DNA from: an uncultured Planctomycetaceae bacterium
GTDB taxonomy: Bacteria; Planctomycetota; Planctomycetia; Pirellulales; Pirellulaceae
DNA: 9,122 bases
Reading direction: 5' to 3'
NCBI GenBank assembly: GCA_937967665.1
Contig: CALBSZ010000508.1
Coordinates: forward strand, 1 to 9,122
Each line of letters begins with the position of its first letter. Position 1 is the stretch's first letter. The notes below the pieces were generated by a model. It was not told where the DNA came from and searched no databases. It saw nothing but the letters and a program-made list of their open reading frames with translations. Made by a program: the position numbers and the translations under genes. Positions 6,075 through 9,122 of this stretch are shown here, one piece after another.

Positions 6075-9000
6075 CTAATCCCGCACGATAAACTCGTCCA
6101 GGTTCATCATCATGCGGACCGTTGCCACCCAGGCCGCGTTTTCTGCTGCGTCCGTACCCTCTGCGGCGTGGTGTTGAATCGCTGCTTTGGCGTCGTCGGC
6201 CTGCGACTGGTAGTACGATCGCGCTTTCGCCAGGAGACGCTGGAATCGTTCCACTTCCTCAGGCGTCGGCGCGCGGGCCAGGAACAAGCGGAGTGCGTAA
6301 TTCAATCGTGACGAATCGTCCCCCGAGCTCTCACGCAGCACGCGAGCCGCGGTGGCCTGCGCGGCCTCGCTGAAGACGATGTTGTTCAGTGTCACTAGTG
6401 CCTGCAACGGCGTATTGCTGGCGTCACGCTGCAGCTTGGTGGTATTGGAATCGGGGCAGTCGAACGTGATCAGGCTGGGATGTGGCGATGTACGTTTGAA
6501 GAATGTGTACATTCCACGGCGATAGCGATCCTCGCCCGTGCTGGTATTCCATTTGAAATTATTGGCGTAACTCAATTCGGCGACGCCCGGAGGAATGGGC
6601 GGAAAAACGCTCGGGCCGCCAATCTTTGCGCTCAGCAACCCGCTTACAGATAATGCCAGATCCCGCACAATCTCGGCTTCCACGCGGAAACGATTCTGTC
6701 TGGCTAAAAGCTGATTGGTGGGATCGAGCTGCTGCAGGTCGGGTCGGTGCCGCGACGATTGCTGATAGGTGGCACTCATCACGATCGTCTTGATCAGTGT
6801 CTTGCGACTCCATTTCATCTCGCGAGGAAACTGCCAGGCCAGCCAGTCCAGCAGCTGAGGATGCGTTGGCAGTTCGCCACGGACACCGAAGTCATTCAGC
6901 GTGGGGACAATACCGCGTCCGAACAGATGCGCCCAGACGTGGTTCACCGTAACGCGCGCCGTGAGCGGATGGTCTACATGCATCAGCCAGTGGGCCAGGT
7001 CCAGTCGATCGGCCGGTTGAGGATCCTGCCTGGAGACCAGCGGGTGTACACGGCCGATGACTTGCAATGCCCCCGGCGTCACGCTGTCGGCGGGTTGCAA
7101 AAAGTCGCCGCGATTTAGAAGGCGAGTCTGACGAGAGGCCGGCGCGATCACGCGAACACTCATCGTTGGCGCCTTCGGAGCTTTTTTCTTGAGGGCTTCC
7201 AGTTCCTGAGCCAGGTCTGCCGTTGTCGGTTCGATCGAGGCGACGTAGTCGGCCAGTTTTCGCAGCTGGTCGCCCGATCGCTTTTCGGGAATCGTCTTCA
7301 ATGCCTCGACGACCGCTTTTGGCAAGGACTTTAGCGGATCGTATCCGGACGTTGTTGTGATCCGGAACCGGCCAATCGTATGCTGGCCGCCGTATTGTTG
7401 GTCAAGGACGATTTGCAGGTACTTCTTGCCCGGAGATACCGGTTGCGCCGTGAAGAAGGTGATCTGGTGATCCTTGCCCATTTGTGGAGAAATCGCCCAG
7501 CCGGATTTCTCGGCCGACGACAGCGCTCCTTCCGGACCGAACTTGTTTTGAGCAAAATCGGCCTCGGCACTCGATAATTCGATGCGCGTGTATTCCTTGA
7601 AATCACGATCGTCACTGGCATAGACTCGCAATTCACTCAACACAAAATTACCGTGTGCCGTTCGACCCGGTCCCCGCTTGCCCAGCGAATCGTGGGTCAG
7701 GACTTCCAGACGCAGCCCTGTGAACGGCGCGGCAGGTGCTTCGACGACGAGTGTGTACTTGTCCTTATCCGGAACGTTGCCTGTCGCCAGGATGGAACCG
7801 TCATCCTGGACCGTGAGGGGCGAGTCACTGGCAGCGGTCGCTTCCAGCAGAACGATCGGCGAGAACTCAATTGGCCCTCCAGACGCGGCAAGCCGGGACG
7901 TCATGTCGCGTGTCCAGGCTTCAATGGCCGGTTGTAACTCTTTGGTGGCCGCGGAAAGTTCTTGTTCGAGTTTTGCAACTCGAGTCTCGTGGGCAACCTT
8001 TTGTTCCAGGTATTTCTGGTAGGCAGCCTCGCTATCGGCAACGTTTGTATTTGCTTCGTTCGCATTATTGAAGAACGCGAACAATTGGTAGTATTCCGTC
8101 TGCGAAATCCGGTCGTATTTGTGGGAATGGCAGCGCGCGCAGGTGAATGTCAGGCCCATCCAAATCGCGCTGGCGGTTTCCGTGCGGTCAAACGTCGCCT
8201 CCACGCGAAACTCTTCCTTATCCGTTCCGCCTTCCGTGTTGGTCAGCGTCTGGCGCTGGAACGCGGTTGCAAACTGCTGCAACGGCGACCTGCTCGGACG
8301 CAGGTCTCCCGCCAGTTGTTCAATTGTGAATTGATCGAACGGCATGTCCTGATTGATTGCTTCGATCACCCAGTCGCGATAACGCCAGGCGTCGGGTCGC
8401 GGACGGTCTTTCTCGTAACCGTCCGAATCGGCATACCGCGCCTTGTCTAGCCAGTGCCGCCCCCACCGCTCGCCAAAGTGTGCGGAGTTCAGTAGTTCGT
8501 CGACCAGGCGTTCATAGGCGTCAGATGCGGAGTCGTTCAGGAACGCTTCGACGCGCTGCGGCGATGGGGGCAGCCCGACCAGGTCGTAATGCAGACGTTT
8601 GATCAGCGTCGCGCGTTCGGCTGTGGGAGAAGGTCTTATGTCCGCCCGTTCCAGTCGGGCCAGCACAAATTGATCGATCGGATTCTGAACCCACTGCGAA
8701 TCGGCAACCGGCGGCAGCTCCGGTGCGGAAACCGGACGGTAGGACCAGTGAGTTTCGTAGGCGGCACCGTCCTCGACCCATTGGCGCAACCGAGCGATCT
8801 CGTCCGCGGACAACGCATCTCCTTCGGGAGGCATGCGAACGTCTTCGTCGTCCGACGTCACGCGCGCCAGCAATTCGCTGCTGGACGGATCGCCAGGCAC
8901 GATCGCGATCGTCTCGGATTCCAGTTTCGCAAAAGCCCCCTCGGCGACGTCCAATCGCAAGCCGGCTTCCGCTTTGTCAGGACCATGGCACTGCAAACAG

Positions 9001-9122
9001 TGTTTGGCCAGCAGCGGCTGGATGTCGCGCGCGATCATGATGCTGTCATCCTCCCCGGACACCCCGCAACGCGCGAGCTGATCCGCCCCGCCACGACCAC
9101 AGACCCCGCGGAACGCAAAACC
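6075..9122 (-). CDS. PSCyt1-DUF1549-DUF1553 planctomycete cytochrome-like protein, probably 5'-truncated by the window edge
   Basis: A GTG at 9062 would give 995 residues, but the frame stays open to the edge (20 more codons) and the GTG has no Shine-Dalgarno sequence or signal peptide. The real start is therefore probably upstream. Positions here count from that GTG. PSCyt1 (PF07635) spans about 10-105, with CLQCH at 22-26 and DVRMPPEG including Met77 as likely haem ligand. PSCyt2/DUF1549 (PF07583) spans about 125-335 and contains a second haem-type motif, CARCH at 308-312 followed by SHKYD. A charged coiled-coil-like segment lies at about 345-385. An inserted beta-rich domain at about 398-568 resembles a jelly-roll/discoidin module (GNFVLSELRVYAS). 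PSD1/DUF1553 (PF07587) spans about 670-950, with VTVNHVWAHLFGRGIV around 704 and NTPLQAL near 883. The C-terminal NLDEFIVRD is typical. It is a probable secreted dihaem protein whose reaction is unknown. It is the first gene of a cassette followed by DUF1501, its usual partner. Confidence 0.93.
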   Translation of the reverse strand, partial: GFAFRGVCGRGGADQLARCGVSGEDDSIMIARDIQPLLAKHCLQCHGPDKAEAGLRLDVAEGAFAKLESETIAIVPGDPSSSELLARVTSDDEDVRMPPEGDALSADEIARLRQWVEDGAAYETHWSYRPVSAPELPPVADSQWVQNPIDQFVLARLERADIRPSPTAERATLIKRLHYDLVGLPPSPQRVEAFLNDSASDAYERLVDELLNSAHFGERWGRHWLDKARYADSDGYEKDRPRPDAWRYRDWVIEAINQDMPFDQFTIEQLAGDLRPSRSPLQQFATAFQRQTLTNTEGGTDKEEFRVEATFDRTETASAIWMGLTFTCARCHSHKYDRISQTEYYQLFAFFNNANEANTNVADSEAAYQKYLEQKVAHETRVAKLEQELSAATKELQPAIEAWTRDMTSRLAASGGPIEFSPIVLLEATAASDSPLTVQDDGSILATGNVPDKDKYTLVVEAPAAPFTGLRLEVLTHDSLGKRGPGRTAHGNFVLSELRVYASDDRDFKEYTRIELSSAEADFAQNKFGPEGALSSAEKSGWAISPQMGKDHQITFFTAQPVSPGKKYLQIVLDQQYGGQHTIGRFRITTTSGYDPLKSLPKAVVEALKTIPEKRSGDQLRKLADYVASIEPTTADLAQELEALKKKAPKAPTMSVRVIAPASRQTRLLNRGDFLQPADSVTPGALQVIGRVHPLVSRQDPQPADRLDLAHWLMHVDHPLTARVTVNHVWAHLFGRGIVPTLNDFGVRGELPTHPQLLDWLAWQFPREMKWSRKTLIKTIVMSATYQQSSRHRPDLQQLDPTNQLLARQNRFRVEAEIVRDLALSVSGLLSAKIGGPSVFPPIPPGVAELSYANNFKWNTSTGEDRYRRGMYTFFKRTSPHPSLITFDCPDSNTTKLQRDASNTPLQALVTLNNIVFSEAAQATAARVLRESSGDDSSRLNYALRLFLARAPTPEEVERFQRLLAKARSYYQSQADDAKAAIQHHAAEGTDAAENAAWVATVRMMMNLDEFIVRD

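Overview
The window looks like planctomycete chromosome, most likely Pirellulales or a close relative. All three genes belong to paralogous families that are greatly expanded in Planctomycetes and other PVC bacteria: a PSCyt1/PSCyt2(DUF1549)/PSD1(DUF1553) cytochrome-like protein, a DUF1501 protein, and a 'PVC-type' dehydrogenase-like beta-propeller with HEAT repeats and a C-terminal haem domain. The taxonomic call rests on these families and on the style of the intergenic repeats. No marker gene is present.

Layout: everything coding is on the minus strand, so transcription runs from high to low coordinates. First comes the PSCyt1-DUF1549-DUF1553 protein (6075 to the right edge). Its reading frame stays open to the edge, so its true start and signal peptide are probably outside the window. 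A 214-bp gap (5861-6074) follows, holding three copies of a palindromic repeat. Then comes a Tat-exported DUF1501 protein (4337-5860), a 266-bp gap without recognisable content (4071-4336), and a 1265-residue secreted protein (273-4070) with a jelly-roll-like N-terminus, beta-propeller, HEAT-like region and c-type haem domain. The last 272 bp (1-272) are non-coding and packed with short hairpins, including a 55-bp exact direct repeat whose second copy ends 1 nt from the stop codon of the last gene.

Working model (inference): the three proteins act together outside the cytoplasm. The two haem proteins carry three CxxCH sites between them and could form an electron-transfer path. The propeller protein has the appearance of a PQQ-type sugar dehydrogenase with an added carbohydrate-binding-like module, and the DUF1501 protein resembles the alkaline phosphatase/sulfatase fold. 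Oxidation or remodelling of a polysaccharide or other complex substrate is a reasonable guess. The biochemical function of these families is not established. I see no tRNA, rRNA, CRISPR array, transposase gene or phage gene in the window.
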